The position numbers and the translations under genes were made by a program. Source: Limnoperna fortunei (Eukaryota; Mollusca; Bivalvia; Mytilida; Modiolidae). From it: DNA of 64,000 nucleotides. Every line of letters starts with the position of its first letter. Positions within the stretch are counted from its first letter, which is position 1. Under the pieces are notes generated by a model. The model searched no databases, had not been told where the DNA came from, and saw nothing but the letters and a program-made list of their open reading frames with translations. The stretch is taken from the NCBI GenBank assembly GCA_944474755.1, contig OX104113.1, forward strand, positions 51,723,644 through 51,787,643, in the 5' to 3' direction. Positions 34,139 through 45,784 of this stretch are shown here, one piece after another.

Positions 34139-35506
34139 AGATAACTGATAACAGTAAATTTAAAATAATGATAAGAGATAACAGCAATTTACATGAGAAA
34201 AAAACAGTGAGATAACGACAAAATCTCATCATAGGACAATACGGTGAGAAAATGCATACATAAATCAACGTGTCCATAGTAACTACCGGTAGTATGGGAT
34301 CTTATGTATAATTCCTCCCTTCATAGTTGGTTTATTAAAAAAAACAGTTAACTTCAGACGTGTAAAAATGTCCAAAAACACGTTAACAGAAAAGTAAGTA
34401 AATAAGTAAGTAAATTTTATTTATAGTCGGTACATATATACAAAGACAACAAGACAAACATGAGCTCTAAGGAGCTCTTACAACCGACTGACATATAACT
34501 ATATACACAACAATAAAAGAACATGCATGCACATTTCATTACATTACATATAAAACAAAGCACATTTACTTTTAAAATATTTTTAAAAAAATAGTGGTTT
34601 CAAACAGCACTAACAAATTAAGCAGTACTAAGATAAGCAGCACATATATAAAAATAGTTAAAAACATAAATTAATAAGTCTATATATAGCATAAAAGCAT
34701 ATGCAGGCAGTAATTATTAGTAGCCTAGTAGAGTTCACAAGTTATAAGTTATATAAAGCAGTTGTACAAAGAGCACTAAAATTTAAAAAACAGCAGTTAA
34801 ATTAAATTAAGCAAGACAGCTATAAGCAGCATAACAATTTCAAAATTTCAGATATGAGGCAGCATAGGTATGCGACATGCACTGCATTTGCATTTCTGGT
34901 CCCCGCACCAATTTCCTAAATAGCTTTTAAATTGTGCAAATGATGCCATATTCCTGACATCATTTGGTAGTGAATTCCAAATTTGTGCTGCCTCATACCT
35001 GAAGGATTTTTTTACCATAGGTAGTAGTTCTTTGTCTTATTACCTCAGCTGTATTTATTTATCTGAAATTATATGAATTGTTTTTTATTTTAACCAAATC
35101 TTGTATCATTAATGGACTTTTCTTATTTAATATCTTAAAGGTTTCCAAAGCTATGGTGCGCATTCGTCGAGTTTTTAGTGATGGTAATTTAGATTTTTCT
35201 AGTAGGGTCTCATGTGAATTTTGATAGTCTTCATATATAAATCGACCTGCACGTTCTTGAATTTTTTCTATTTTTTAGTATTTTATTCACCACAAAAATG
35301 CCAAGTCAAAGGGCAGTAAGTAAAATTTGACATTATAAAAGAATAGTAAATGGTTAATTTTCCTAGCCTACTTAAATATTTCCCTATTCTTTTTAAAACG
35401 TTTAATTGCCTAGCAGCCTTTTTACAACTATTTGATATGTGTGTGTTGAAATTTAATTTGAAATCAATCGTCACTCCTAACAGTTTTATTTCGTCTTCGC
35501 AAGATA

Positions 35507-35969
35507 CATCCTCACAAGTCATGGTTTCTGTGTCCACATGTGTCCACGAACCCCTGACAAACTTAGATAGGAAATTCCCGGGCTCATAGTCACTATTTTG
35601 ATTGGCTACATCATACCTTGATGTAGCCAATCAAAAGCTCGCTTTCATTCGTGGCTTGGTTAGGGGATATCCCGATGTCGAAACGGATGTGTTGCATAGA
35701 CCATGTGAAAGTCAATGTTTTTTTGTACAGGAGTGTTAATAGTTTGTTATTACCGCGTTATTTATTAGTTGCGTTACGTTTTCTTCCCACTCAAGAATGA
35801 GTAAGAATGACTACTGCCAAACACTTGCTTCTTTCAAGCAATTTCATTGGTTGATATTTTGAAGGATTGACGTCATAAGGAAATCTTCTAGCCCGGGAAT
35901 TTCCTATCTAAGTTTGTCAGGGGTTCGTGGACACATGTGGACACAGAAACCCTGACTTACATGAGGATG
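35507..35969. mobile_element. 463-bp MITE with long inverted ends and 9-bp target duplication
   Basis: The inverted ends are about 80 bp long, starting CATCCTCA and including GGTTTCTGTGTCCACATG and CCTGACAAACTTAGATAGG. The 9-bp direct repeat CGCAAGATA flanks both sides (35498-35506, 35970-35978). A 9-bp duplication with long ends suggests a Mutator-like (MULE) origin. It is inserted in the LINE. Confidence 0.88.
35596..35636. repeat. Perfect 18-bp palindrome inside the MITE
   Basis: TTTTGATTGGCTACATCA and its exact complement are separated by TACCT. It lies just inside the left inverted end. Confidence 0.9.
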
Positions 35970-37385
35970 CGCAAGATAATGAGATACCATTAATATCAAA
36001 AACAATATTTTTTAATTTTTTTTTCTGCCAAAAGCAATTGCTTGAAATTTATCTGGGTTTGCCTGCATTTTATTTTCCGAAAACCATTTAATCACAGAAA
36101 TACTATCCTCTTCTAGAGATGAAATTACATTTTGTAAACATTTATCAGATTTTGCCAAAGTATTGTCGTCTGCATAATTATATAGGGAACATTTTTTAAC
36201 AAATAAAAATACATCATTTATAAAGATATTAAAAATAATGAGTCCTAATATTGACCCCTGAGGTACACCTTTAAAGATATCCAGCATACTGCTTATATTC
36301 TGGTTTAGTTTTACACACTGTTTCCTTTTTGTTAAATAATTATTCATAAGGTCTAAAGAAGTTTTAGATAGTCCATTTGCTTTTAATTTTAGTAAGAGAA
36401 GATCGTGGGGGAGGCAATCGAATGCTTTAGATAGATCCATAAGTATCGCTGCCAAGTATTCATTGTTATCTAAGGCTTTTTTCCAGTCTTCAAGTACACG
36501 TAGCAAATAAATCTGACATCCAAAACCGAGTCTAATAGCAGCCAAAAAAGGATTAAAAATGTTTTCAAAATATTTTGATAGTTGTGTTTCAATAGCTTTT
36601 TCGAAAATTTTTAATATTACAGGTAAGACACTAACTGGTCTATAATTACTTTTCTCTAAGACACTGTTTTTTGTGAATAGGGGCAACTTGAGCTTCTTTA
36701 AGTTTATCAGGGAAAGTTGAGGATGAGATAGCTAAATTAACAATTTCAGTCAAGGGTTTTACAACAACAGGCTTTGCTAGATGCAATAGTTTTGGGGATA
36801 TACCATCGATTCCCGTGGCCTTCTTTACATTTATTTTATTTATGCATTTAATAACAAAGTTTTGGTCTACCTCAGAAAACTCGAACTTATTATTTATTAA
36901 ATTTGGATAATTTTCTGTTATTGCTTTTATGCTAGAGTGATTTTCATCGAAGCTATTTTGATTGTCTCCTGTATTTTTAGCAGCGTTTACAAAAAAAATT
37001 GTTAAAAGTATTGCAGACCTCATCCTGTTTTGTGATTAAAATTTCATTTTCAGAAAGAATTGTTTCCTTTATATTTATATTGCCTTTATTTGTTAAAAAG
37101 GGCTTGACTGTTGGCCAGAAGTCTTTAGATTTAGGCCCCCTGCACATCTTTCCATAAAATATTGATTAATGGATTTAGATTTTAGCTTATGTAACATAAT
37201 TTGACGCCTGTATTTTTCCCAATTTTTACTACTATTTATATTTTTTGAAATTTATTGTATAACATTTTCTTACGATAAATCACATTTTAGTTGCACAGCA
37301 ATAAAATTATGTACATCACTGATACCAGTACCAAAATTACAAACTCTGTTAAACTCACATTCCTGTTTAGTTAAAATTAAGAAAA

Positions 37386-37879
37386 GATATTATATTGAGA
37401 TTAAAGTTGTTGTAGTGTAATATCTATGTTCAACTCTCAATTCAGATGTTTTGCGAAAAAAAACTCTACACGTCTTTAAAAAAGACGCAAAATAGGCAGA
37501 CTAGTCTATTATCGATGTCGCTCGTCCTTTTGAGATTGGACAAGCGATTTCATTAAAACACGTGTAACGAAAATTGTTCAAACAAAAATTTAGATTAGGT
37601 TGGTATTATTAGCTTTTTCACTGGGCAAATTAATTTATTTTATGTCTAAAGATATTTTCATCAGGACATGCATTCATAGAGTCGCAAAAAACCATGTAAC
37701 CTCATTTATATTGTAGCAAAACGTGTAAGCCGTCGTAACCTGTAAAACGTTATTATGGACAATAACAGAACAATAATGACTTGTAAGATTTAAGATAAAC
37801 ATCCAAAAACAAAATTCAAAAAATACATTAATACAGAAACATTAATCCATTTCGATCTATAGTAGAAAAAAGAAGTGTA
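37386..37879. other. Unassigned stretch
   Basis: No gene or recognisable element between the truncated LINE and the next repeat. Confidence 0.5.
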
Positions 37880-38955
37880 TTTGTGAGCTAATGCTCACTA
37901 GTGGTACCCGAGTTCACAAAAAGTATTCGGTAAACAGGAACTAGATAGCCAGGGAGCACAAAAATCGCTATACACCATAATAGTACGATAGGATAAAGCA
38001 ATAGTCAAAATATAAGGCTTCTGTATGGCACGCCGTTCTCGTCAAAAGTATGATTCAAAATATCACAAATTACACACTCAAAATTTTAAATTACGCACTC
38101 AAAATTAAAATATGCACTCAAAATTAACATATGCACTCAAAAATTTTACGAAAACACAATCAAAAGGTAGATTGAAATTACACACTCAAAATTTTAATTC
38201 ATGCACTCAAAACTGAAAATTACGCATTCAAAACAGAAAACATTTACACTCAAAATTGTGCGCACCTTTTTTAAGCAGGACTTATAAATATTCATTAAAT
38301 TGATTTGAATATTTCAATCCAGGTTTTTTTGAAGCTCGAAACGGGTCCATGTAAAACAACGAACGAAACAGACAAACAATTTTATTTTTTTTTTACTTCC
38401 TACACTCGGCCCTGTATCTCAGACTCATATTAACTATAGAGTGTGATTTATTCCATTATTGAATTATGTTTTATGGTAAAACAAATAGTTTTATCTACGG
38501 TCTTATGAAAATACCTGCGGATCAAGTTTTATTTATTTATATCTTTATGAATATTTATGAGTTTTGCGCGAAAACAATGCGCACAAATTTGAGTGCATAA
38601 TTTTCAGTTTTGAGTGCATGAATTAAAATTTTGAGTGTGTAATTTCAATCTACCTTTTGAGTGTAGTTTCGTAAAATTTTGAGTGCATATTTTAATTTTG
38701 AGTGCGAAATTTAAAATTTTGAGTGCATACTTTAATTTTGAGTGCGTAATTTAAAATTTTGATTGTGTAATTTGTGATGATATTTTGAATCATACTTTTG
38801 ACGAGAATGGCGTGCCATACTTCTGCATCCTATAGTTGCTTAGAAAACTGCGACAGAAATTTTTTATAAAAACTTGAACGGGCGGACGGAAGAACGAACG
38901 GACGAAAGGAGAGACAGGGGTAAAATAGTATACCCTTCTTCGAAGCGGGGGTATA
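37880..38955 (+). mobile_element. Hairpin-ended repeat split by a foldback element
   Basis: The left part starts with the palindrome TGAGCTAATGCTCA (about 37884-37897). The right part (38820-38955) has ACGG/GACGAA runs and the hairpin-like end TATACCCTTC...GGGGGTATAA. The two parts form one element if 38024-38819 is removed. Its ends resemble those of the repeats at 5572 and 1410. Confidence 0.6.
38024..38819. mobile_element. 796-bp foldback element with motif arrays in both arms
   Basis: Inverted arms of about 240 bp begin TATGGCACGCC at each end. Each arm holds about nine copies of a GCACTCAAAATT-like motif at roughly 20-bp spacing, read inverted in the other arm. The 6-bp direct repeat CTTCTG flanks the element (38018-38023, 38820-38825). 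The 300-bp centre shows no coding sequence. The superfamily is not recognised. Confidence 0.85.
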
Positions 38956-39393
38956 ATAAAACACATAAACAAACAATTAATCATTTCGGACACTTTTTCC
39001 GTATGATGATGTCGTTGTCTAACTCCGTAACAAATATCTGCACTTTATTTCATGGTAAAATTAAGGTTGTAGGGATGTACATTCTTTTGCATAAAAAGTT
39101 GAGGAAAATACTTTTAGCCTTGAATGTTGACGCATATCAAACCGAAGCAAAGAAATATACGAACTGACCTAAGAAGTTCAAACCTAAGAGAAAAATTTGT
39201 CATTTTACCCAGCTTTATTTATAACGTGAAAGAAGAATGTTTCTTACTTCATATTAGCATTGTTACCTAATATTAGCATACAACGTATCACTATATGTTT
39301 TGTAATACTTTATCTGGGTAAACTCAGGTACACAGATTACACTGAGTCAACTTCAGGACAGATTATCTTTTTTCAAAAGTTTCTAAAGACCTT
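38956..39393. other. Unassigned stretch
   Basis: Nothing recognised apart from a short local duplication of a TATTAGCAT-containing phrase near 39254-39280. Confidence 0.45.
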
Positions 39394-39402
39394 AGTTATA
39401 TT

Positions 39403-39535
39403 CATCCTCACAAGTCAGGGTTTCTGTGTCCACGAAAGGGTTTCGTGGACACATGTGGACTGTCATCATCACACGTAAGGGTTTGACAGTCCACATGTGT
39501 CCACGAAAACACAGAAACCCTGACTTGTGAGGATG
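39403..39535. mobile_element. 133-bp MITE, short relative of the 35.5-kb element
   Basis: Nearly the whole element is a hairpin starting CATCCTCACAAGTCAGGG. It shares GTTTCTGTGTCCAC and GTGGACACATGTGGAC with the larger MITE. The 9-bp target duplication AGTTATATT lies at 39394-39402 and 39536-39544. Confidence 0.9.
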
Positions 39536-39544
39536 AGTTATATT

Positions 39545-40514
39545 GTTTTTTTTCTATATTTGTACATTTTAAATTTTGTCATTTTTACTTTTTAAATTGT
39601 GTCCATTATTTTACAATGACTGTGGCACAGAAATAGTCAGTCATTGTTTCTAGCGAATATTCCAGTTTCTCAACATTTATAGAACTCCACTGGTTTTTCT
39701 TTCTGGTTGTTTTGTATTTTAAGTCGTCCTTAACTTACTGTAAACATATTTTATTCGTGAAATAGTACATATTTAATTTAATAATATTATATAATTCGAA
39801 AACAAGTCAAAGACATTAATAATACTGAAAGGATCAAAATAAGTTACACCAGAGGCAAATAAACTGTATATTTTATAACAATAGTAATATTTAAAATAAA
39901 TTTTGAGTCATTGAAAACACTGATACAAACTACTTAGCGCATGGATGAGGTTTCAATTAAATCGCCTGTTACTAAGTATATATTCTTGAAATCATCAAAA
40001 ATATTGCAACATTTTCTTCGTATGAACGGTCAGGTAAGCCATATAATAGTCTCTGAAAGTGTACATTGTTGACGATAGTGCTAAGATGACGATGGCGTTG
40101 CTCGGAGAAAAGTGGGCAGTATAATAAGCAGTGGATTCTTGTCTCGTGACAAAGAGGCGAAATAACTTCATTTTAACAAACAAGTCCCGATTTAGGGAAC
40201 TAAACTCCATCGGCAATCGATAGTGAAATACATGAGCATTTCTTTTCTCTACATAATAATATTATGGCTTTTGTTAGACCTTCCTCTCTCAGATTTGATT
40301 TTGTATTGAAGTATCAAAGTCAGAACATAATTTGAATAGAGTGTTATTCTAGTTTGAACAGGTGGAATGGTGGATATATTTATATTTTATTTATTCGGCA
40401 TTTTCACAATATACACAGTCAGTTTTCTAAACTGAATGACATTTTTTTTCTTTATTTATGTTGCAAATTAACATATATTTATTTATATATTTAAAAACCA
40501 GTTTATGTTGCTTG
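39545..40514. other. Unassigned stretch
   Basis: AT-rich. A 73-codon - strand frame at 39995-40216 reads smoothly but shows no known motif. I do not call it a gene. Confidence 0.45.
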
Positions 40515-40599
40515 TTACTGGAGAGGGCATTACCACGACGTGATAACGCCACGGGCGTTATCACGGCGTGATAATGCCCTCACGTCAAATTACTGGAGA
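40515..40599. repeat. Small hairpin flanked by a 10-bp direct repeat
   Basis: Arms GGGCATTACCACG and CGTGATAATGCCC, plus inner arms CGTGATAACGCC and GGCGTTATCACG, form a GC-rich hairpin at 40525-40579. TTACTGGAGA occurs at 40515-40524 and 40590-40599. Confidence 0.7.
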
Positions 40600-40840
40600 T
40601 TAATTAATACCACCTGAACTTGTTTTATCCAATTAAAACAAACATAATTTTACTGATATGAAATAAATTCTTATTATTATGGATGTGGAAGTCCGTAATT
40701 AAGTCATAAAGGTAAGCGGTTTTTCATGTTATAAAAGTATGTCAGTTTATGAGACTCGCTTCGCCTATTGAGTTTCAACTAACCTGTCTCAATATAAAGT
40801 TTTTCTAGGGAGACTAATCTGGTTGTTCGGTTATTATTTT

Positions 40841-40989
40841 GTACCCTTTCGACACTTTGTTTCAAATCTAATTAAAATTAAATCTTTCACTTGCTCCTCG
40901 TTTTTATATAAGTCGTTGCGTTGTAACCGAGGGGAGCAAGTGAAAGATTAAATTTTAATTAGTTTTAAGACAAAGTGTGGAAAGGGTAC
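40841..40989. repeat. 149-bp hairpin element
   Basis: The ends are GTACCCTTTC and GAAAGGGTAC. Arms of about 58 bp share TTAATCTTTCACTTGCTCC with few mismatches. It lies next to a short reverse-transcriptase relic. Confidence 0.7.
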
Positions 40990-41095
40990 AGAGGTCCCAG
41001 GAAAGACCCTTGACGAACACCAGATGTTTTATGTCTACAGTCACATGACGAATTACTACCCTTTGTCTAGAGAATTTTTGTTATGTCGATACAAA
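40985..41095 (-). pseudogene. Possible reverse transcriptase relic
   Basis: The - strand reads TSGVRQGSFLGPL, close to the conserved GVRQGS(V/I)LGPLLF motif of LINE reverse transcriptases. An in-frame stop lies just upstream. Too short to classify. Confidence 0.4.
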
Positions 41096-41752
41096 TAAGT
41101 CCGTCTTGTATGTATGGAGTCGGATGAAGATCTGGTTTACTGCAAAGATATTTGTTAAATATATAAGCCCTTTGTTTGTAATCACAAATAAAAAAAGAAC
41201 CAGTCTTTTCTTCAAACATTCAACCGGTATGTTTTCTGCAATAATGAAAGTCGGCCTACATGTTTCCGACAACCTCCAACTTTTGGAATAAAAATAAATG
41301 TTGCATTTTGTAGTTTAATATACGAAAATCTTACAGCTCTTTAGTTATTTTCTTAGGAATTTCTGAAGTACTATGATATGAGTTATTAAAAAAATTGACG
41401 AGTTTGTTGTAAACGTAGAAAATATAGAGACTGCAGCTCATCAGTGAAATAAACCTAGTCAGCGTTAGGTACTTTATACATATAACCCGCATAGCTCGTC
41501 GTGTTAGTTTTTTGTATAAAATTCAACATTTTTGCACCTGATGATTTCCAGGGGTGCACTTTTATAACATTTCCCCCTTTCTCTTACAGTTATCATATAA
41601 TTATAATGGTGGACCAGTGTGTTTTGTTTCAGTTTTCCGTGAATTATTTCTTTACCATGTTGACTGTTTTTCTGGTTTGCATTTACCTGCTTGACTTGAC
41701 TTCCGGGTAGTTTTTAACGCCCTAAACCGACAACCTAATGCTCTTGGTCGAA

Positions 41753-42050
41753 CCTAAGTACCCTTACATGTGAATGCTGGTCATTCTGTCTTGTTAATGT
41801 TTTGTTTTTTTATGTCGGGGAAAGAGTTATTGCAACCTAAGTACCCTTACATGTGAATGCTGGTCATTCTGTCTTGTTTATGTTTTGTTTTTTTGTTATG
41901 TCAGGAAAGAGTTATTGCAACCTAAGTACCCTTACATGTGAATGCTGGTCATTCTGTCTTGTTTATGTTTTTGTTTGTTTTTATGTAGGGAGAGAGTTCC
42001 CAAGTACCCTTAGATGTGAATGCTGGTCATTCTGTCATTTGTTTATTTTT
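41753..42050. repeat. Minisatellite, about 83-bp unit, four copies
   Basis: CCTAAGTACCCTTACATGTG followed by AATGCTGGTCATTCTGTC starts at about 41753, 41836, 41921 and 42000 (spacings 83, 85, 79). An open frame through the array is a by-product of the repeat. Confidence 0.9.
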
Positions 42051-42655
42051 TTGGCAACCGAGAATATGGATTTCTATTTAAGCATGTTTATTTAAAACTA
42101 AAAACTCTTCGTCATACAGGCAAATACATATTTTTTATAAATTAAATTCAGTTTTCATTTTAATTTTATTTTTGTTTTGGTTTTTGTTGTTTTTTGTTAT
42201 TTTTTTTAACTGTATATTTATAAAATATATACAGCTTTATATGTGGATAATAATCATAATAAATGCTAAGAACAAATTATATTGTATTCAGCTTTAATTA
42301 TTTAGTGTGCATTTGCATTATTAAGGATACATGTACATCAAACTGATGTCATCACTTTTATTCTGTCGTCATTCATTTTCCTTAGTAACACAGGACAAAC
42401 TCGGTTTGATCAATGCTCAATATACATACTTTGACAGTTCTGATTATTATTTACTAAATTTTTAAAAAGTTTGAGGTCTCGGAATCTACAGGAATTTAAC
42501 CAGGTGCTCTTAAAATATGAGTATAGTTTCCAACATAGAATTTAAGATTGTATTAAATAAAGGTGAAATTAAAAAAACTTAAGTTGGTACCAACTTTGCA
42601 GCTAATATATGGAAGGGCTACATTGTGGTTACAACATGAAATGTTCGACATTGTC
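42051..42655. other. Unassigned stretch
   Basis: AT-rich sequence with T-rich simple runs near 42150-42215 and no gene. Confidence 0.45.
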
Positions 42656-42715
42656 CTGAATATAGCTGAAATGTTGCTTGCTGGACGTTAAACGCCAATC
42701 AAATCATCAATCAAT
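42656..42715 (+). repeat. SINE 3' tail fragment
   Basis: CCTGAATATAGCTGAAATG, then CTGGACGTTAAACGCCAATC and an ATCAATCAAT end. The same module ends the repeats at 44.0, 44.5 and 48.0 kb. No tRNA head is seen upstream. Confidence 0.6.
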
Positions 42716-44017
42716 TCCGGAAATTTTATTTGTCATTGCAGCCTGGTGAATAAAAATTCGGTTCCAAAAATTCCAGGTATGAAAGTACAATACCATGTTT
42801 ATAACAACAAAAGGAGACGTCATAAAACTCTAGATTTGTAATGTTTTTTTTTTTTAATCTCTTAATTGATGAGATATTTTCAGTTTTAATGTGACGACAT
42901 TCTTGGGGAAACCCCTATACAGGAAGAGACATTTAACTGTAACAATTGCATCCCCCAATGAATAAAATTATTTTTTTTATGCCATTCGATAGTTGATATG
43001 ATCTTCAAAGCATGTCTTAACTAAAAATGCATCACTAGGACGATTAAACTTCCAATTCAAGGAATTCCTAGCGCAGACATTCGAACAGTCGCCCAATCAC
43101 CAACTTTAGTCAAACATTTAATTATAACGCAGTCAGTATTTAATAGTGTTTTGCAGAAAAATAGGTATAAAAATTTCTCATTAGTTTTGTTCGTGAAAAA
43201 TATTAAATTTGTAACAAAGAGTGGCGAAAAAAATCAGCATTTTCTACGGCATTGTATGTTTACCGAAATTTGAATTTGAAGTCACGTGACCACGGTCATG
43301 ACAATGGAACTCTCCTGTGTCAGTGGCATCCCGGCTGTTTTACGCGCTGTTTAGTTATTCGGAAATAAAAGTTCTGTATTCTTAAGGTGTAAATTTTGTT
43401 TCTTATAAGTGTAATATGTTTTTTTATGTCCAGTTGCTTACTTATGGTCTGAATGATGTGGAAGCCTTATTTTCATCGAGAAACAGTTATGTCTAAGAAC
43501 AATTAAAAAAGATTTCATGCATTGATATATCTAACCTCCTGCATAAGAGCAACATATTACTTTAGGATTAGAAATGGTTTATAAATACTAGTAATCTGTT
43601 AATTTTGATTTCCAGAAAAAAAGCAGTGTATAATGGATATCTTTTTTAGAAAGTGTTGGGGGCACTAGGAATTGTAATGGGCTCGAGATCTTCTATGTAA
43701 TCAGATTCAGAGCACATTCAGAATGATTTTACTCTGTGTTAGTCGAACGCGACAAATTTCTGCCTACTTACCTAACCTGACGATTTCGATTCATACTTGT
43801 AAAAAAACTTGAAAAAAGTTGTTCAGCCCATTGCATTGATCCCATATCAGCAACTGAATGTTTAATGTTCTTTCACATGGCCGTTAATTTTATGGAGGCA
43901 TGCAGGCAGTTTTGCCTCATATTGCGAACTGGCAAAAAATTCGTATTCTTTATTTCGTTTTAAATTTATTCTACATTTTCTAACATAAAATGATATGCGA
44001 GAATATGAAACAGTTTT
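42716..44017. other. Unassigned stretch
   Basis: No gene or repeat recognised apart from simple T runs. Confidence 0.45.
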
Positions 44018-44533
44018 CGATTGATTGATTGAGTAATGGTGTTTAACCCCCGATCAGCAATATTTCAGCTATATTCAGGCGATGAACATGAAATGGATGA
44101 TAAAATGAACTTGAAATAATGATGAATGAAAATGGGATGGGACACAAGGAAAAAAAGGGGTAACGGATTTTAGATTGCCACTGGCAAATGGGAGGATGGA
44201 TAGGGTCGGGTAATTTAGCCTCCTGTAGCGGGATCGAAATCCCTACTCATAGCGAATACTACAGCAGCGTTCTTTAACGTGTGAGGAACGTGGTATTTTT
44301 CCCAACACGGTGCACTAATATGGTTTGCGGTCAGCTTTTCCGTATTATGGCCTGACAACCCCAGCTTGCCAGGGGTACCCCATTCAACCACCTGGGGCAC
44401 ACATCCCAGTCGGTCTTTAGGCAAACCGACCTGACACGCCGGTCAGGGTACTGGGCGCTATTTAGTCGCCTTTCACGACAAGCTAGTGCGACTGCGGTCT
44501 ATTCTTTTCGCCACCCGGATCCCGCACGGGGCC
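44018..44533 (-). mobile_element. GC-rich SINE-like repeat with CGTTAAAC-type tail
   Basis: On the - strand it starts CTTGGGCCCCGTGCGGGATC and contains AGCTTGTCGTGAAAGGCGAC. It ends with CTGAATATAGCTGAAATATTG, GGGTTAAACACCATTACTC and an AATCAATCAA tail. The GC-rich body stands out from the AT-rich surroundings. I recall similar bodies in molluscan repeats but give no family name. Confidence 0.55.
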
Positions 44534-44536
44534 CAA

Positions 44537-44725
44537 GTTTTGTTTGTTTGTTGAATGGTGTTTAACGACATTTTCAGCAATTTTTCAACTATATCATGGC
44601 GGTGAGAAAACTGACAATCTTTGTCAATTAAGATTGGAGTCGAATACACGCTGCCTGCAGTAAGAATCGAACCCGCAACAGACCACGTGATCAATAGTAG
44701 ACGAACTACATTAACCACTCGGCAA
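44537..44725 (-). mobile_element. tRNA-derived SINE
   Basis: The - strand begins GCCGAGTGGTTAATGTAG (A-box region). It continues to a B box GGGTTCGATTCTTAC (about 44662-44676) and ends GTCGTTAAACACCATTCAAC with a CAAACAAACAAA tail (44537-44551). It sits directly beside another repeat with the same tail in the same orientation. Confidence 0.8.
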
Positions 44726-45780
44726 GTCATGAAGTACATATATCCATTAGTCAAAGTACAACTTGTGGTGATATTTATTTATTTATTGATAATAATTAGT
44801 TTTCTTTTTGTCAATTGTTTATTTATTATCCTACCTCCTTTTCTCTGTCAGATGGGTCCACATTAAAACTTTTAATTCTAAAAATAAAAACAATCTTTCG
44901 ACAAATGACTGCCGTGTTATCATGAACTTTGATGGAAACCTTCTTTTCGTGTGATTGTCATCCTGACTTTGAACGCCATTCTTCAAATTAAATTAGGTAC
45001 TGTAAATGTGTTTTTTATTCCTAATAGGATAGAGCCTATTACCATCTTTGGGTACGAAGCGCGAGAGATGAATACTAGTATTTTATGTCGAAAAATAAAA
45101 TTAATTTTAACCAATGTTTAGGATCTCTTAATATCACTCTGCAAAAAAATCAGAAACGTCGAAAAGGCGAGATAAGCACCAAAATCAGTTCAACTTCTTG
45201 GGATCAAGGAGGATCCCAGACCACCGCCTCATTTTCTGGATCTTATTAAACTAATAAATTTATGGCAATGTCTTAAGATATAAAAATCGATTGTTTGTAT
45301 GCTTCCGGGTATTAGAAATAGAAATACCTAACTCCGACTTTCGAAGAAAACCTTGGTAAAAAAACCCGTGGATGTGTGGATGTTTACTAACCATACATCC
45401 ATTGGATTGGGACATTAAATCTTGGTATAGAATTACGATCTTTGTTCGAGAGGATCAAGAACGACTCGTTGAGGGCAATATACAACTTTCATATATATTG
45501 AATTTGGGTTGTCTTTCTTGCATCAAAACTACAAAGTAATCGGTTAAAAGTTTATTGCCAACGAAAGGGAAAGAAATATTTAACAAACATCCTGACACTT
45601 AAGCGCCATTTGTACGTTAAGTTGTGGTAATTCGTGTCCAAAGTATAGAGATATAAAACGAAGGACAGATTGTGTTGACAGAGAGTGAACTTAGTTACTG
45701 CAATCCACTATGGTTTGTTTTAATGATGCCGTTATGTCTTCTGCGTCTAGAATGAGGACTCGTGTAGCTATTTGATAGAG
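44726..45780. other. Unassigned stretch
   Basis: No gene or repeat recognised. Confidence 0.45.
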
Positions 45781-45784
45781 TACA

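Larger units (their letters stand above)
34848..37330 (-). pseudogene. Decayed LINE reverse transcriptase ORF
   Basis: Pieces in order: 36646-37023 (KKATGIDGISPKLL region), 36012-36686 (SNYRPVSVLPVILKIFEKAI, MDLSKAFDCLPHDLLL, GVPQGSILG and the catalytic YADD), 35283-35506 (DEIKLLGVTIDFKLNFNTHI), then a stop-broken part. The last segment carries FRYEAAQIWNSLPNDVRN and a cysteine-rich end, stopping at 34848. At least one frameshift lies near 36670-36700, and the MITE insertion breaks the chain at SCEDEI. This is a retrotransposon relic, not a host gene. Confidence 0.88.
34392..37385 (-). mobile_element. 5'-truncated LINE (CR1/L2/Jockey-like non-LTR retrotransposon), split by a MITE
   Basis: On the - strand it starts inside the end of the endonuclease domain (a GTGISDVHNFIA-like match to the family's GLSD motif, about 37280-37330). 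It continues through reverse transcriptase, then a C-terminal segment, a 3' UTR and a terminal TTAC/TTTAC short-repeat tail (34392-34413). The coding part has frameshifts and stops. A 463-bp MITE sits at 35507-35969. Upstream of the truncation nothing of the element is visible. Confidence 0.85.

Noticed and set aside
39995..40216. 73-codon - strand frame
   Set aside because: Reasonable residue mix but no motif, promoter or splice partner.
41853..42095. 80-codon frame with internal repeats
   Set aside because: It is simply the translation of the 83-bp minisatellite.
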